Positions 18,630-28,183 are shown, numbered from the stretch's first letter. The stretch is DNA of 64,000 nucleotides from Chitinophaga sp. SYP-B3965 (GCF_009647655.1 NZ_WJFD01000001.1:1612001-1676000); one strand, 5' to 3'. Numbers and translations: made by a program. Notes: a model not told the origin generated them from the sequence alone.

Positions 18630-20075
18630 TTACCATACATAGGTACCAACAGCCCCATTCACCAGGTCTGTGGTCACCGTTTTTCCGTTGTAACGAATAT
18701 TAAACGTCTGGGGTGCATTCCCGTTATTCAGCACGATGAGTACTTTCTTTCCATCCGGCGTTTTAAATGCCACATTCTCCAGCTGACTGGTAATGTCTGA
18801 TGCTATGCGTACCGAGCCCGGCCTTACGAATTTAGAAGCATGTGCGATGATGTAATACGCCACATTCCGTAAAACATCTGTTCCAATGGTGAGCGCACCA
18901 AGGCAGGTGGTGCATCCTCCTTCTGTATGTGGTTTGTAATTAGCGTCTGCGGCCAGGTTCCATTCCAGCACATTACGGCTCCAATTGCGGGTAGCGCCGA
19001 TAATGAGTGTGCCTACGTGCCATTTCAGGTCTCCGGCAAAATTGCCCGGGCCGCCAACCCATTGTTCTGTGAAGTAAATGTGCTTATCGGGATAAGCATC
19101 ATGCAGCTGGGTTAAAGCAGTAATAGGACCACCGTAAAGATGAAAAGCCGAACCATCCACGAATTGCCTGGCTCCAGCATCCTTGAGGATATCAGCAGGA
19201 TAATCAGGGCGGTCTGCATTATGATCATAGGTGATAATTTTCGTGTTGATACCGGCTGCCTGGAAGGCCGGTCCCAAATGGTCCCTGATGAAGGCGGCCT
19301 GTTCTGCGGCCTGCATCACCATGCTGGGATTATTACCGCCATGCAAAGGTTCATTCTGAGGGGTAATGGCATCAATGGTAATACCCTCTGCTTTCATGGC
19401 CTGTATGTATTTTACGAAATATTTTGCATATACGCTGTAATATTCCGGCTTAAGACTTCCGCCCTTGAAATCATTGTTGGTTTTCATCCATACAGGTGCG
19501 CTCCAGGGTGATCCCAGGATCTTTATATTCGGATTCAGTGCCACGATCTTCTTCAGCACAGGGATCAGGTCTGTTTGTTCCTTGCTGATAGAAAACTGCG
19601 CCAGGGTGGGATCTGTTTGCCCCGCTGGCAGATCATTGTAGGAAAAAGTACTGGCACTCAGATCAGAGGCGCCAATACTTACACGGAGGTAACTAACACC
19701 GATGAAAGTACTGTCCCACAGGAATAATTCTTTTAGCAGGGCATCCTGTTTGGCGGGTGATAAGGAATTGATCAGTGTGGCGCTGCCTCCTGTAAGGGTA
19801 TAACCAAAACCGTCTATGCCCTGGAAGGATTGTGTATCATCTACTGTGATGGTAGGAAATGCATTCGCAGTTTCCTTAAACAGCAGGCTCACATTTTGCT
19901 TCTGAAATAATGAAGACCTGTCCGGGTTGGTGAGCCAGAAAGCCACGTCTGTGGCTACCGGCCCCGGAGGGTTAGGTGGCGGGCTTACAGTGCCTCCGCT
20001 TCCTTTACAACAGATAGCGCTAAAGGCCAATGCTAATAATGTTAACGATATTCTTTGCTTCATTGTGCTTTTCAT
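18630..20075 (-). CDS. GH30-family glycoside hydrolase lipoprotein
   Basis: A 481-residue lipoprotein (signal peptide with cysteine at about 22-23, then a Pro/Gly linker). The catalytic domain is GH30: FQGIDGFGYTLTGGSA near 84-99, LGSPWSAPVWMKTN at 187-200, acid/base glutamate E242 in TPQNEPLHGG, and nucleophile E337 in IYFTEQWVGG. A small beta-sandwich ends the protein. GH30 members include glucosylceramidase-like beta-glucosidases and endo-beta-1,6-glucanases. Bacteroidota enzymes beside SusC/SusD are often beta-1,6-glucanases; that is inference here. It follows susD by 52 bases containing a strong hairpin, so expression may be lowered or its message stabilised separately. Confidence 0.9.
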   Translation of the reverse strand: MKSTMKQRISLTLLALAFSAICCKGSGGTVSPPPNPPGPVATDVAFWLTNPDRSSLFQKQNVSLLFKETANAFPTITVDDTQSFQGIDGFGYTLTGGSATLINSLSPAKQDALLKELFLWDSTFIGVSYLRVSIGASDLSASTFSYNDLPAGQTDPTLAQFSISKEQTDLIPVLKKIVALNPNIKILGSPWSAPVWMKTNNDFKGGSLKPEYYSVYAKYFVKYIQAMKAEGITIDAITPQNEPLHGGNNPSMVMQAAEQAAFIRDHLGPAFQAAGINTKIITYDHNADRPDYPADILKDAGARQFVDGSAFHLYGGPITALTQLHDAYPDKHIYFTEQWVGGPGNFAGDLKWHVGTLIIGATRNWSRNVLEWNLAADANYKPHTEGGCTTCLGALTIGTDVLRNVAYYIIAHASKFVRPGSVRIASDITSQLENVAFKTPDGKKVLIVLNNGNAPQTFNIRYNGKTVTTDLVNGAVGTYVW

Positions 20076-20077
20076 TT

Positions 20078-20110
20078 AAACGGCTGGTAACAAACTGCCA
20101 CCAGCCGTTT
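20078..20110 (-). terminator. Intercistronic hairpin between susD and GH30
   Basis: AAACGGCTGGT (20078-20088) pairs perfectly with ACCAGCCGTTT (20100-20110), with an 11-base loop. It lies between two same-strand genes, so it may be a partial terminator or an mRNA-stabilising element rather than a full stop. Confidence 0.65.
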
Positions 20111-20127
20111 CTCTAATATAATTATTC

Positions 20128-21672
20128 CTACTTAGTTCCTCCCCACTCTTTACTTTGTTCCATCTTCGTATTATCCAGTTCCAGTAATGGAATGGGTAGA
20201 ATGGAATGTTTCTCCGGTTTAAAACCGCGGAGCAGCAGGGCAGCATTGGTAGCAGCTTTGCCGGACCTTACGAGGTCAAACCAGCGATGCCCTTCTCCTG
20301 CCAGTTCCAGTCTTCTTTCATCAAAAATATTATCGATGGTAGCCTGGATGGGACCTAAGGCCACACGCGCCCGCACCGCATTGAGCAATGCATAGGAACG
20401 GGTACCTGCGGCACCGGTTTCTCCGCCACGCACACGTGCTTCCGCTTCCATCAGGTAAGTATCTGCCAGGCGGATATCATACATGTTCTGCGGATAGTTC
20501 AGTTCTACCGCACCACCGCCAGTGGTTTTGTTGGATAACCTGCCGGCGAGTTTCTCTAAGAAATAACCGGTGTTCATGTATCCTTTTTCGTACGTAACGA
20601 TATTATTCTTTTCCAGGCTGTCCAGGTTGGCAACAGTGGATTTATAACGGGGGTCAAAATGGATAGCATCAAAAAGAGAGGCAGTAACGGGCAGGAAGCT
20701 CCATCCGGAAGCATAGTCCGGTGCACCGGCCACGAGGGTTTTATAACCCCTCGGCCCTACCATGATATTCAGTACATTTCCTTCTGTACAGGATACACAA
20801 CCCCAGCCACCGGCTGAAGTAGAAGTATAGGATATTTCAAATACAGATTCGCTGTTGAACTTGGTAGCGTTATCAGACTTCCAGAGATTCGCAAAATTAT
20901 CCAGCAATTTGTACCCGTATGTTGGGTTCACCTGCCCGGGTGTTGCGCCATTCACGTTTTCAAATTCAGTTACGGCTGCCGCCCATTGCTGCTGGTAGAG
21001 ATATACTTTACCTAATAAAGCATGCGCTGCTCCTTTCGTCACCCTGCCGCCTTCTGTGGCAACAGGAACCGTGTTCGGTAAATTAGCTTCTGCGATAGCA
21101 TCTTTCAGGTCCTGTTCAATCTGTTTGTATACATCTGCAGGTGGCGCCTGTACCACATCGTACATTTCACTGGTGAGTACTGGTTTAGTGAACAGGGGTA
21201 CATTCTTGAACATGCGCACCAGATCGAAATAGAAATATGCGCGCAGGAATTTTGCTTCTGCCGTAAATCGTTTCTTTTTGTTTTCGTCCATCGGAATGTC
21301 CGGCAGTTTGGTGAGGATCACGTTTGAACGGAACACGCCAGAAAAACCTTTGCGCCACAATTCATTGTGCGGGCCGACTTCAGATGTGAGGGTGTAATTG
21401 GAGATCACCTGGTAATCGTTGATATCAGTAGGGCCGCCGCCGCCAGCCACATGATCGTCTGAAGCGGCATTGAAAGTACCTATCCTTGTTACATAACCAT
21501 TGCCCTGCCAGCCTACCACATCATATACAGCAATGAGCGCTTTGAAAGCTTCATCTTCATTACGGTAAAAATTGGATTCAAGGTCTGTGCCCTTGGGCTT
21601 TACGTCCAGGAACCTGTTACAGGCTCCGATGGATAACAAGGTTAAAACGTATAGAATATATCTTCTTTTCAT
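20128..21672 (-). CDS. SusD/RagB-family outer-membrane glycan-binding lipoprotein
   Basis: A 514-residue lipoprotein (LTLLSIGACNRFLDVKPKGT, lipidated C18). It shows the SusD pattern: an N-terminal NEDEAFKALIAVYDVVG segment, TPR-like helices (AEAKFLRAYFYFDLVRMF; GAAHALLGKVYLYQQQWA), and the C-terminal FDERRLELAGEGHRWFDLVR signature. It would sit on the outer membrane, capture the oligosaccharide and cap the SusC transporter. It starts 19 bases after the susC stop. Confidence 0.97.
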   Translation of the reverse strand: MKRRYILYVLTLLSIGACNRFLDVKPKGTDLESNFYRNEDEAFKALIAVYDVVGWQGNGYVTRIGTFNAASDDHVAGGGGPTDINDYQVISNYTLTSEVGPHNELWRKGFSGVFRSNVILTKLPDIPMDENKKKRFTAEAKFLRAYFYFDLVRMFKNVPLFTKPVLTSEMYDVVQAPPADVYKQIEQDLKDAIAEANLPNTVPVATEGGRVTKGAAHALLGKVYLYQQQWAAAVTEFENVNGATPGQVNPTYGYKLLDNFANLWKSDNATKFNSESVFEISYTSTSAGGWGCVSCTEGNVLNIMVGPRGYKTLVAGAPDYASGWSFLPVTASLFDAIHFDPRYKSTVANLDSLEKNNIVTYEKGYMNTGYFLEKLAGRLSNKTTGGGAVELNYPQNMYDIRLADTYLMEAEARVRGGETGAAGTRSYALLNAVRARVALGPIQATIDNIFDERRLELAGEGHRWFDLVRSGKAATNAALLLRGFKPEKHSILPIPLLELDNTKMEQSKEWGGTK

Positions 21673-21691
21673 TTTGATCAGCTTTTAAACA

Positions 21692-24600
21692 TTAGAAAGT
21701 AACATTCAGACCTGCCATAAAAGAACGTGCCTGTGGATAGATACCACGGTCAATACTTAACACGCCGCCACCGATCTCAGGATCATAGCCGGTATATTTA
21801 GTGAAAGTGAGCAGGTTCTCACTCATAATATGCACGCGCACTTTCTGGAGACCGATCCTGTTGATCATTGATTTTGGTAAGGAGTAACCCAGTTGTACGG
21901 TTTTCAATCTCCAGTAATCACCATCTTCCAGGTAGAAGTCTGATGGATTTGTGAAGTTCTTGTTAGGATCTAAGGTGATCAGCCTGGGATAAGAATTGGT
22001 AGACCCTTCACCCGTCCAGCGGCCCAACGTTTTCGTCTGCCAGTTGGCATTGCCGATATCCAAACGGCGCAAGCCCTGGAAGATCTGGTTACCTGCTGCA
22101 CCTTGTCCGAAGATCACCACATCAAATCCTTTATAGGCTGCGTTTATCGTAAAGCCATACGTCCATTTAGGCGTGGGTGTGCCCATGAATTCACGGTCCA
22201 GTTCAGAGATCTTACCATCACCGTCTTTATCCAGCCAGCGGAAGTCTCCGGGTTTTGCGTTGGGCTGGATCTTTGTGCCGCCCTTTCCGATATAAGCATC
22301 TACTTCTGCCTGTGTCTGGAAAACACCCATGGTTTTGTAGCCGTAGAAATTATTCAGGGGCTGGCCAATGGCAGTACGGGTGATAGCACCCATGGTCTGG
22401 AAGCTTTGTCCGCCAGCGAGGTAACTGATACCGGGGCCAAGATCTGTTACTTCATTTTTCACATAAGAAACGTTACCGCCTACACTAAATTCAAAATCTT
22501 CTCCGATGCGGTTGCGGTAATCCAGTTCCAGTTCAACGCCGGTATTGTTCATCGTGGCGATGTTATCTGCAGGGTTGGCGATGGCACCTACGTAAGCAGG
22601 GATGCGTGGGTTTTGCAGGATACCTGAAGTAGTTTTCCTGAACCATTCAAATGTAAGGTGGATATTCCGGAGGAGGTCCGCATCCAGGCCAATACTCGTC
22701 TGGCTGGTTTCTTCCCATGCCAGGTCAGGATTAGCAGGTGCATTAGGACTATATCCCACCTGGTAGCTGCCGCTATTGCCAAAAGCATAATTACGGCCGC
22801 TTCCTATTGTAGAGAGATAAGCAAAGTCCGTGATGTTATCATTTCCTACCACACCATAACCACCACGGATCTTCAGGCGGTCCACCACTTTATTCTCCGG
22901 CCAGAATGCTTCCAGGGAAGGCACCCATCCGAGTGAGAAAGAAGGATAAGTACCATACTTATTGTTGGAACCAAAACGGGTGGAACCATCCCAGCGGATG
23001 ATACCTTCTGCCATGTATTTTTCCTTGTAGTTATAGTTCACTCTTCCAAAGAAAGAAGCCACGCGGTGATCTGCCTGTTCTCCGCCATCAGACAAACGTT
23101 TATCTGCCGGCACTTTAAAGTTGAGGGAAGCGTCTCTGAAATTATCTGCCGGTACATCATTGAAAGTAACGTTGATGTTGCGCGTGCGGCTATCCATATA
23201 AGCACCTGTTCCGGCCAGTACCGTAAAGTTGTGGTTGCTGATCGTGCGGGTATAGGACACAACGTTCTCCAGGTTCCAGTTGTAACCCTGGTTCATACTG
23301 CGGTTGAAGGAAGTACGGGAGGAGATGTTGGAAGAGTTGAGCCATGAAATGGGTGTGAAAGATTCTCCGCCCCAGAAAGCGATCTTGGCGCCAATGGTAG
23401 AACGGAATTTCAATCCTTTGATGGGTTCTGCTTCCAGGTAAACGTTACCTACCACGTTATGGCTCCAGCCATAGTTGCCGATGCGGGTAGCGATGAAGGC
23501 CAGCGGGTTGGTCATTTCCTGCCCTACTGCGGAAGATAGACCATATGGGCGGCCCAGCGCATCTTTCCTCACCCCTACATTGTTATAGGGAGCAGCGGCC
23601 GCTTTAGCAGGATCTGTTTCCACTGCCGGTGTGATGGGGTCCAGGTTGATGGCAGAACTTAACGGTCCGCCGAATTCACTATTGGTATTACCGAGGCCAA
23701 CATTCTTATCATATGCATAACCAATGTTCTCTCCGAAGGTGAGCCATTTTGTGAGCTTATGTACAGAGTTGATACGGAGATTGAAACGCTCGTATTTAGA
23801 GATGTCTGATGCAACGATCCCCTCCATCTTCAGGAAACCGAAAGAAGTATAATAAGTGGATCTTTCGTTACCACCGCTTACACTCAGTTCATGGTTCTGG
23901 CGGCGGGCATCGTTATTAAAGATCTGCGCCTGCCAGTCTGTTCCCACACCAAAAGATTTAGGGTCCGCATAAGGTAAGGGGCTGCCATTGGCGGCTGCGG
24001 CCTCATTGCGGAGTGTGGCATATTCTGTTGCGTTGAGTAATTTGAGTTTACGTGCAGGGGCTGAGGTACCATAGTAACCATTATAGTTCACCGTTACTTT
24101 ACCAGCTTTCCCTTTTTTAGTTGTAACGAGGATAACGCCGGAAGCAGCACGGGCACCATAGATAGCCTGAGAGGCAGCGTCTTTTAATACTTCTATGGAT
24201 TCAATGTCGTACTGGTTCAGGTAACCGATACCGCCATTGTCTACTACCACACCATCTACTACCCATAACGGATCGTTGTTGGAGAAAGAGGTGATCCCCC
24301 TCACTCTTACAGCAGCGGCAGAGCCGGGCTGACCGGAGTTCTGGGCAATGATCACACCAGCGGTGCGGCCCTGCAGCGCTTGTTCCAGACGGGTGATGGG
24401 CATATCTTCCAGTTCTTTGGCACGTACGCTGGAAATAGCTCCTGTCACTACGCTTTTCTTCTGTATGCCATAACCCACCACTACGGTTTCAGTTAAGGCA
24501 GTTTCAGAAAGCTGCAGGTTTACATTCAATGTTTTGCCACTGATCTTCAGGGTTTGCGGTGCATAACCAATAAAGCTGAAAACGAGGGAAGTTTTGGCAT

Positions 24601-25123
24601 TGGGTACCCTGAGGGAATACTGGCCATTGGCATCTGCGGTGGTACCGGAAGTGGTACCAAGGATCCTAACGGTAGCGCCGGGGATAGGTTCACCGGCATC
24701 TCCCAGTATGCGGCCTGCGACCAGAATGCCGGTATCAGCCATGGGCTTTACTTCCGCCGATAGCTGTTGTATGGTGATCCGCTGGCCTTCCATAGAAAAG
24801 GAAAGCGGTTGATTCAGGAGTAACAGGTCTAAAGCTTCTTTAATTGTGGCATTTTTAAGGTCTATGTTAACCGGGTTAGCGCGAGCCATGAGGCTTTCAT
24901 CGTACACAATTGAAATACCTGCCTGGCGGGCTACCTCTTTCAGCACCCTTTTGAGAGGGGCATTTCTTTCCTTGATGGAAATCTGCTGGCTCAGGCCTTT
25001 TGCACTGATTTGCAGGCAGGCTACGAGCAGCAGGAAGGTGGTAATTTTCATAACGACGAGGAATTTACAGAGTACATGTGGGATTTGAGCGGTGCCAGCT
25101 CCGCCACTAAAGTTTAATTTCAT
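21692..25123 (-). CDS. SusC/RagA-family TonB-dependent receptor with STN signalling domain
   Basis: A 1143-residue outer-membrane receptor. A signal peptide ends near residue 45 (ISAKGLSQQ). An STN domain follows at ~50-120 (APLKRVLKEVARQAGISIVY), then a carboxypeptidase-regulatory-like domain at ~130-215 (AGRILGDAGEPIPGATVRIL), a plug at ~225-340 (PITRLEQALQGRTAGVIIAQ; DPLWVVDGVVVDNG) and a 22-strand barrel ending MAGLNVTF. The STN domain lets ligand binding be relayed to the FecR anti-sigma encoded just upstream, so substrate import and induction are linked. It forms a transport pair with the downstream SusD. Its leader contains a candidate antisense RNA. Confidence 0.97.
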   Translation of the reverse strand: MKLNFSGGAGTAQIPHVLCKFLVVMKITTFLLLVACLQISAKGLSQQISIKERNAPLKRVLKEVARQAGISIVYDESLMARANPVNIDLKNATIKEALDLLLLNQPLSFSMEGQRITIQQLSAEVKPMADTGILVAGRILGDAGEPIPGATVRILGTTSGTTADANGQYSLRVPNAKTSLVFSFIGYAPQTLKISGKTLNVNLQLSETALTETVVVGYGIQKKSVVTGAISSVRAKELEDMPITRLEQALQGRTAGVIIAQNSGQPGSAAAVRVRGITSFSNNDPLWVVDGVVVDNGGIGYLNQYDIESIEVLKDAASQAIYGARAASGVILVTTKKGKAGKVTVNYNGYYGTSAPARKLKLLNATEYATLRNEAAAANGSPLPYADPKSFGVGTDWQAQIFNNDARRQNHELSVSGGNERSTYYTSFGFLKMEGIVASDISKYERFNLRINSVHKLTKWLTFGENIGYAYDKNVGLGNTNSEFGGPLSSAINLDPITPAVETDPAKAAAAPYNNVGVRKDALGRPYGLSSAVGQEMTNPLAFIATRIGNYGWSHNVVGNVYLEAEPIKGLKFRSTIGAKIAFWGGESFTPISWLNSSNISSRTSFNRSMNQGYNWNLENVVSYTRTISNHNFTVLAGTGAYMDSRTRNINVTFNDVPADNFRDASLNFKVPADKRLSDGGEQADHRVASFFGRVNYNYKEKYMAEGIIRWDGSTRFGSNNKYGTYPSFSLGWVPSLEAFWPENKVVDRLKIRGGYGVVGNDNITDFAYLSTIGSGRNYAFGNSGSYQVGYSPNAPANPDLAWEETSQTSIGLDADLLRNIHLTFEWFRKTTSGILQNPRIPAYVGAIANPADNIATMNNTGVELELDYRNRIGEDFEFSVGGNVSYVKNEVTDLGPGISYLAGGQSFQTMGAITRTAIGQPLNNFYGYKTMGVFQTQAEVDAYIGKGGTKIQPNAKPGDFRWLDKDGDGKISELDREFMGTPTPKWTYGFTINAAYKGFDVVIFGQGAAGNQIFQGLRRLDIGNANWQTKTLGRWTGEGSTNSYPRLITLDPNKNFTNPSDFYLEDGDYWRLKTVQLGYSLPKSMINRIGLQKVRVHIMSENLLTFTKYTGYDPEIGGGVLSIDRGIYPQARSFMAGLNVTF

Positions 25124-25130
25124 ACTTTTG
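25123..25130 (+). promoter_or_regulatory. Candidate -7 element for an antisense RNA
   Basis: TACTTTTG matches the Bacteroidota -7 consensus TAnnTTTG on the plus strand, opposite the susC start codon. I could not find a -33 TTG at the expected distance, so this is a half-match. Confidence 0.35.
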
Positions 25131-25136
25131 TAGTGT

Positions 25137-25224
25137 TTGGGAATTACGAAATATCAGTTCTTAACGGGACGATCGGGAATACCCAGACGTTTCCGGAGGT
25201 GTTGCAAGCGCTTCCGGTTTTTTT
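25137..25224 (+). ncRNA. Candidate cis-antisense small RNA in the susC leader
   Basis: No plus-strand gene exists here, yet a well-formed plus-strand terminator lies at 25193-25224, and a TAnnTTTG element lies at 25123-25130. Together they predict an RNA of about 85-90 nt complementary to the 5' leader of the susC message. Repressive antisense RNAs (DonS type) in the same position between the anti-sigma and susC genes are known in Bacteroides. The 5' end is estimated, not seen. The alternative is that the terminator only limits antisense read-through. Confidence 0.4.
25193..25224 (+). terminator. Plus-strand intrinsic terminator antisense to susC leader
   Basis: CCGGAGGTG (25193-25201) pairs with CGCTTCCGG (25209-25217), using two G-U pairs that exist only in the plus-strand RNA. 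A run of seven T follows. In the minus-strand RNA those pairs become A-C mismatches and no U-run follows, so the orientation is clear. Confidence 0.8.
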
Positions 25225-25291
25225 ATGGGCATACCTTCACCTTAACTTGTAGTAGTTTTTTTCATAACGATTAGATTTAGGTTTACGTGGA

Positions 25292-26428
25292 TTATTCTAT
25301 TACTAAACTTCTTCCTTTCATGTTGAACTTTGCTCCGTTAGCTTCGAGCATATGTAATATTTCGGACAGGGGCAGATTTCTGCTGATCCGCCCGCCGAAT
25401 AGTTTTGGTTCGATGTTATTATTGTAAGTGATATCAATGTCGTACCAGCGGGAAACCTGGCGCATGATGTCCGCCAGTTTTACGTTATCAAATTCAAAGA
25501 AGCCAGTTTTCCAGGCTATTACCTGCTGGATATCTGCATTGTACACATACATGCAACCATTGGCATTATCCAGGGAGGCCTGCTGGCCGGGTTTCAATAG
25601 TTGATCGTTCACTTTTACGGCGCCTTCTATGAGCGTGGTGTTGATGGCTTTTTCATCTTTATAGGCCATTACATCAAAGCTGGTGCCCAGTACTTTAATG
25701 GTCATGTCGTCTACTTTCACAATAAAGGGATGTTGTGCATTTTTAGTTACTTCAAAATAACCCTGCCCCTGCAATTCCACCAGGCGCTCATTCCCGGTGA
25801 AAGCAGTGGGATATTTAAGGCTGGAAGCGGCGTTCAGCCATACTTTACTCCCATCCGGGAGCACCACGTGGAATTGTCCTCCACGCGGTACGGTGAGTAT
25901 GTTGTAACCTACAGCCGCTGTGTTGCTCTCTGTATCGTATTGGAGTTGACCATTTTTCTGATGTACCACAGTAGCACCCTGTTTGATCACCTGGTTGCCA
26001 ACACTGTCCAGTGTAAGGGTGGAACCGTTGGCCAGGGTGAGCTGAGCTTTATTGGTGCCGGGAGCCACATCTACAGGGCTTTCTTTTTTAGCCAGGGTTA
26101 CAGGCCTCTTTTTAACAAGTAACACTGTACCGGTAGTCACAACAAATGCAAGAATAGCCGCGGCTGCTATCCAGCGGCGGGAAATCCTCATCCTCACTAT
26201 TTTTACAGCGCTGATATCCTGCAACAGGCGGGCTTCTATACGGTCGCTTACCACGGGCGATATTTCCGGCTGCGCGGCCATGGAACGCAGGAACTCCTCC
26301 TTCATCTGTTTAAGCAGGGAACGGTGAGAACCAGTGGTTTGCAGCCATTTTATCAATGTTACTACTTCTTCCGTAGTACATTTCCCTTCCAGGTAACGCT
26401 GCAATAGTTCTTCTTCTTTGTGTGGCAT
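25292..26428 (-). CDS. FecR-family anti-sigma factor
   Basis: A 378-residue anti-sigma factor paired with the sigma gene 39 bases upstream. The cytoplasmic part is residues ~1-83, a membrane helix spans about 86-105 (RRWIAAAAILAFVVTTGTVL), the FecR domain covers ~115-270 (LTVPRGGQFHVVLPDGSKVW; VLGTSFDVMAY), and a DUF4974 end runs from ~310 (FDNVKLADIMRQVSRWYDID). It should receive the signal from the STN domain of the adjacent SusC and release the sigma factor. Confidence 0.95.
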   Translation of the reverse strand: MPHKEEELLQRYLEGKCTTEEVVTLIKWLQTTGSHRSLLKQMKEEFLRSMAAQPEISPVVSDRIEARLLQDISAVKIVRMRISRRWIAAAAILAFVVTTGTVLLVKKRPVTLAKKESPVDVAPGTNKAQLTLANGSTLTLDSVGNQVIKQGATVVHQKNGQLQYDTESNTAAVGYNILTVPRGGQFHVVLPDGSKVWLNAASSLKYPTAFTGNERLVELQGQGYFEVTKNAQHPFIVKVDDMTIKVLGTSFDVMAYKDEKAINTTLIEGAVKVNDQLLKPGQQASLDNANGCMYVYNADIQQVIAWKTGFFEFDNVKLADIMRQVSRWYDIDITYNNNIEPKLFGGRISRNLPLSEILHMLEANGAKFNMKGRSLVIE

Positions 26429-26467
26429 ATCTATAATATCCGAAAAAGGCGAAGTAGGGTACCCCGC

Positions 26468-27046
26468 TTAAAAAATAATTTTTCCGGACACATACAGGGC
26501 AAGGAGTACATCCCCGTAACGGAACACATAATCATGGATGAAACGCATGCTGAGTACCATGTGTTTCTTTACGGCATTGCGGGAAATGCCCAGGATGGCG
26601 GCCGCTTCGTCATAACTCCTGCCCTCCTGCCGGCAAAGGCGGAAAACGTTGAGGCGCTGCGGAGGCATATGGTTGAGGGCTTCATGGAAAAGGCGGTCGT
26701 ATTCTTTGGCTTTCACCACCTGTTCCGGCTGTTCGGATTCCTGTGCTTCAATGTGTTTGAGGAGTTGTTCTCTTAAAATACGGTCGGTGGCAAGCTTTTG
26801 AAGGGTCTTAAAGGTGTGGTTCCGGGCAATCCGGTAGAGGTAACCTGCAAAGGGAAGGTCCGGGTTGATACGCTCCCTGATCTCCCAGATCCGGAGGAAT
26901 ACATCGTGCACGAGGTCTTCCGCAAGCGAGGGTATCTTGCAGAACCGGAGCATATAAACGTACAATGAAGGATGAAATTGACGGTAAATGGCAGTAAACG
27001 CTGTTTCATCTCCCTGCTTCATACGTATCACCAATTCACTATCCAT
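26468..27046 (-). CDS. ECF RNA polymerase sigma-70 factor of the SusC locus
   Basis: A 192-residue ECF sigma factor. Region 2 is at ~20-85 (IYRQFHPSLYVYMLRFCKIP; LAEDLVHDVFLRIWEI). Region 4 is at ~125-180 (ALNHMPPQRLNVFRLCRQEG; YDEAAAILGISRNAVKKHMV). It heads the order sigma, FecR, SusC, SusD, GH30, the standard inducible polysaccharide utilisation locus. It is divergent from the flavin-dependent oxidoreductase with a 150-base spacer in which I recognise no clear promoter. Confidence 0.95.
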   Translation of the reverse strand: MDSELVIRMKQGDETAFTAIYRQFHPSLYVYMLRFCKIPSLAEDLVHDVFLRIWEIRERINPDLPFAGYLYRIARNHTFKTLQKLATDRILREQLLKHIEAQESEQPEQVVKAKEYDRLFHEALNHMPPQRLNVFRLCRQEGRSYDEAAAILGISRNAVKKHMVLSMRFIHDYVFRYGDVLLALYVSGKIIF

Positions 27047-27196
27047 GGTAATATTTGTAGATTTTGGCAGACCTGTGTTGTGTAAATCTAAAGAAAAATA
27101 CTATACTCAAGGTAACTGGTTACTAAAAAGTGCCTACTTGTTGCGCCGCCGCATTGTACCTACCTTTACGCTTTCAAAACGGAAACAGCTTAGCGG

Positions 27197-28183
27197 ATGG
27201 AAAAGATCAGATTAAGTATTTTGGATCAGTCTCATGTAAGACTGGGCAGTACAACGGCAGACGCCATGCAGGAAACCCTCCGGCTGGCAAAACTGGCAGA
27301 TGAGCTGGGTTATTACCGGTACTGGGTATCAGAACATCATAATATCACCAATATAGCCGGCTCTACACCGGAAGTGCTGCTGGGTTTCCTTGGCGGGCAA
27401 ACCAAACAGATCAGGCTGGGGGCGGCAGGTATCATGTTACCCAACCACAGCGCGTTGAAAGTAGCAGAGAACTTCCGGATGCTGGAAGCTTTATTCCCGG
27501 GCAGGGTTGACCTGGGCATTGGCCGCGCACCGGGTGGCGACCGGGTAACGGCACGTTTGCTGAATCCCGGCAATACTTTCAGCGAAACAGATTTTGTGCA
27601 GCAGATCATGGACCTGCAACATTTCCTTACAGATAAACATCACCAGGTGAAAGCTATGCCAAAGGCAGAAACTGTTCCTCCTTTGTGGATGCTTACCTCC
27701 AGTGGCGGCAGTGCTAATCTCGCAGCGCATTTCGGTTCCGCGCTTTCCTTCGCACAATTCATTAATCCAACCGGCGGCCCTGAAGTAGTAGCACAATACC
27801 GCGCACGTTTCAAACCGTCTGCAACTTTGAAAGCACCAGAAGCTAATTTTGGCATCTTTGCTTTTTGTTCTGAAGATGAAGCAGTGATCGAAAGATGGCA
27901 AACAGAATTTGATTACCGCATCCTGAACATTGAAAGAGGCAGGGATACACCTATTCCTCCGTATGAAGAAATTGCCGCGATGGAATATATGCCTGAAGAA
28001 CAACTGCGGATCAATTATAACCGCGGGCGGATGATATCCGGCACACCTAAAAGAATGCGGCAGCAGATTGAAACACTTTGCGCACAATATGGTGTGAATG
28101 AAGTAGTGCTGTGTACCATTTCAGAAAACCCGGAAGAAAGGATCACTTCGTTTAAATTACTGGCGAAGGAATTCGCACTTTAA
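27197..28183 (+). CDS. LLM-class flavin-dependent oxidoreductase (luciferase-like)
   Basis: A cytoplasmic protein of 328 residues of the bacterial luciferase-like monooxygenase superfamily, MsnO8/alkanal-monooxygenase-like group. Typical stretches are LSILDQSHVRLGSTTADAM near the start, YRYWVSEHHNITNIAGSTPE (~35-54), GAAGIMLPNHSALKVAENFR (~75-94) and FPGRVDLGIGRAPGGD (~98-113), which line the FMN-binding barrel. It would use reduced FMN and oxygen. The substrate is unknown and it stands alone. Confidence 0.9.
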   Translation: MEKIRLSILDQSHVRLGSTTADAMQETLRLAKLADELGYYRYWVSEHHNITNIAGSTPEVLLGFLGGQTKQIRLGAAGIMLPNHSALKVAENFRMLEALFPGRVDLGIGRAPGGDRVTARLLNPGNTFSETDFVQQIMDLQHFLTDKHHQVKAMPKAETVPPLWMLTSSGGSANLAAHFGSALSFAQFINPTGGPEVVAQYRARFKPSATLKAPEANFGIFAFCSEDEAVIERWQTEFDYRILNIERGRDTPIPPYEEIAAMEYMPEEQLRINYNRGRMISGTPKRMRQQIETLCAQYGVNEVVLCTISENPEERITSFKLLAKEFAL

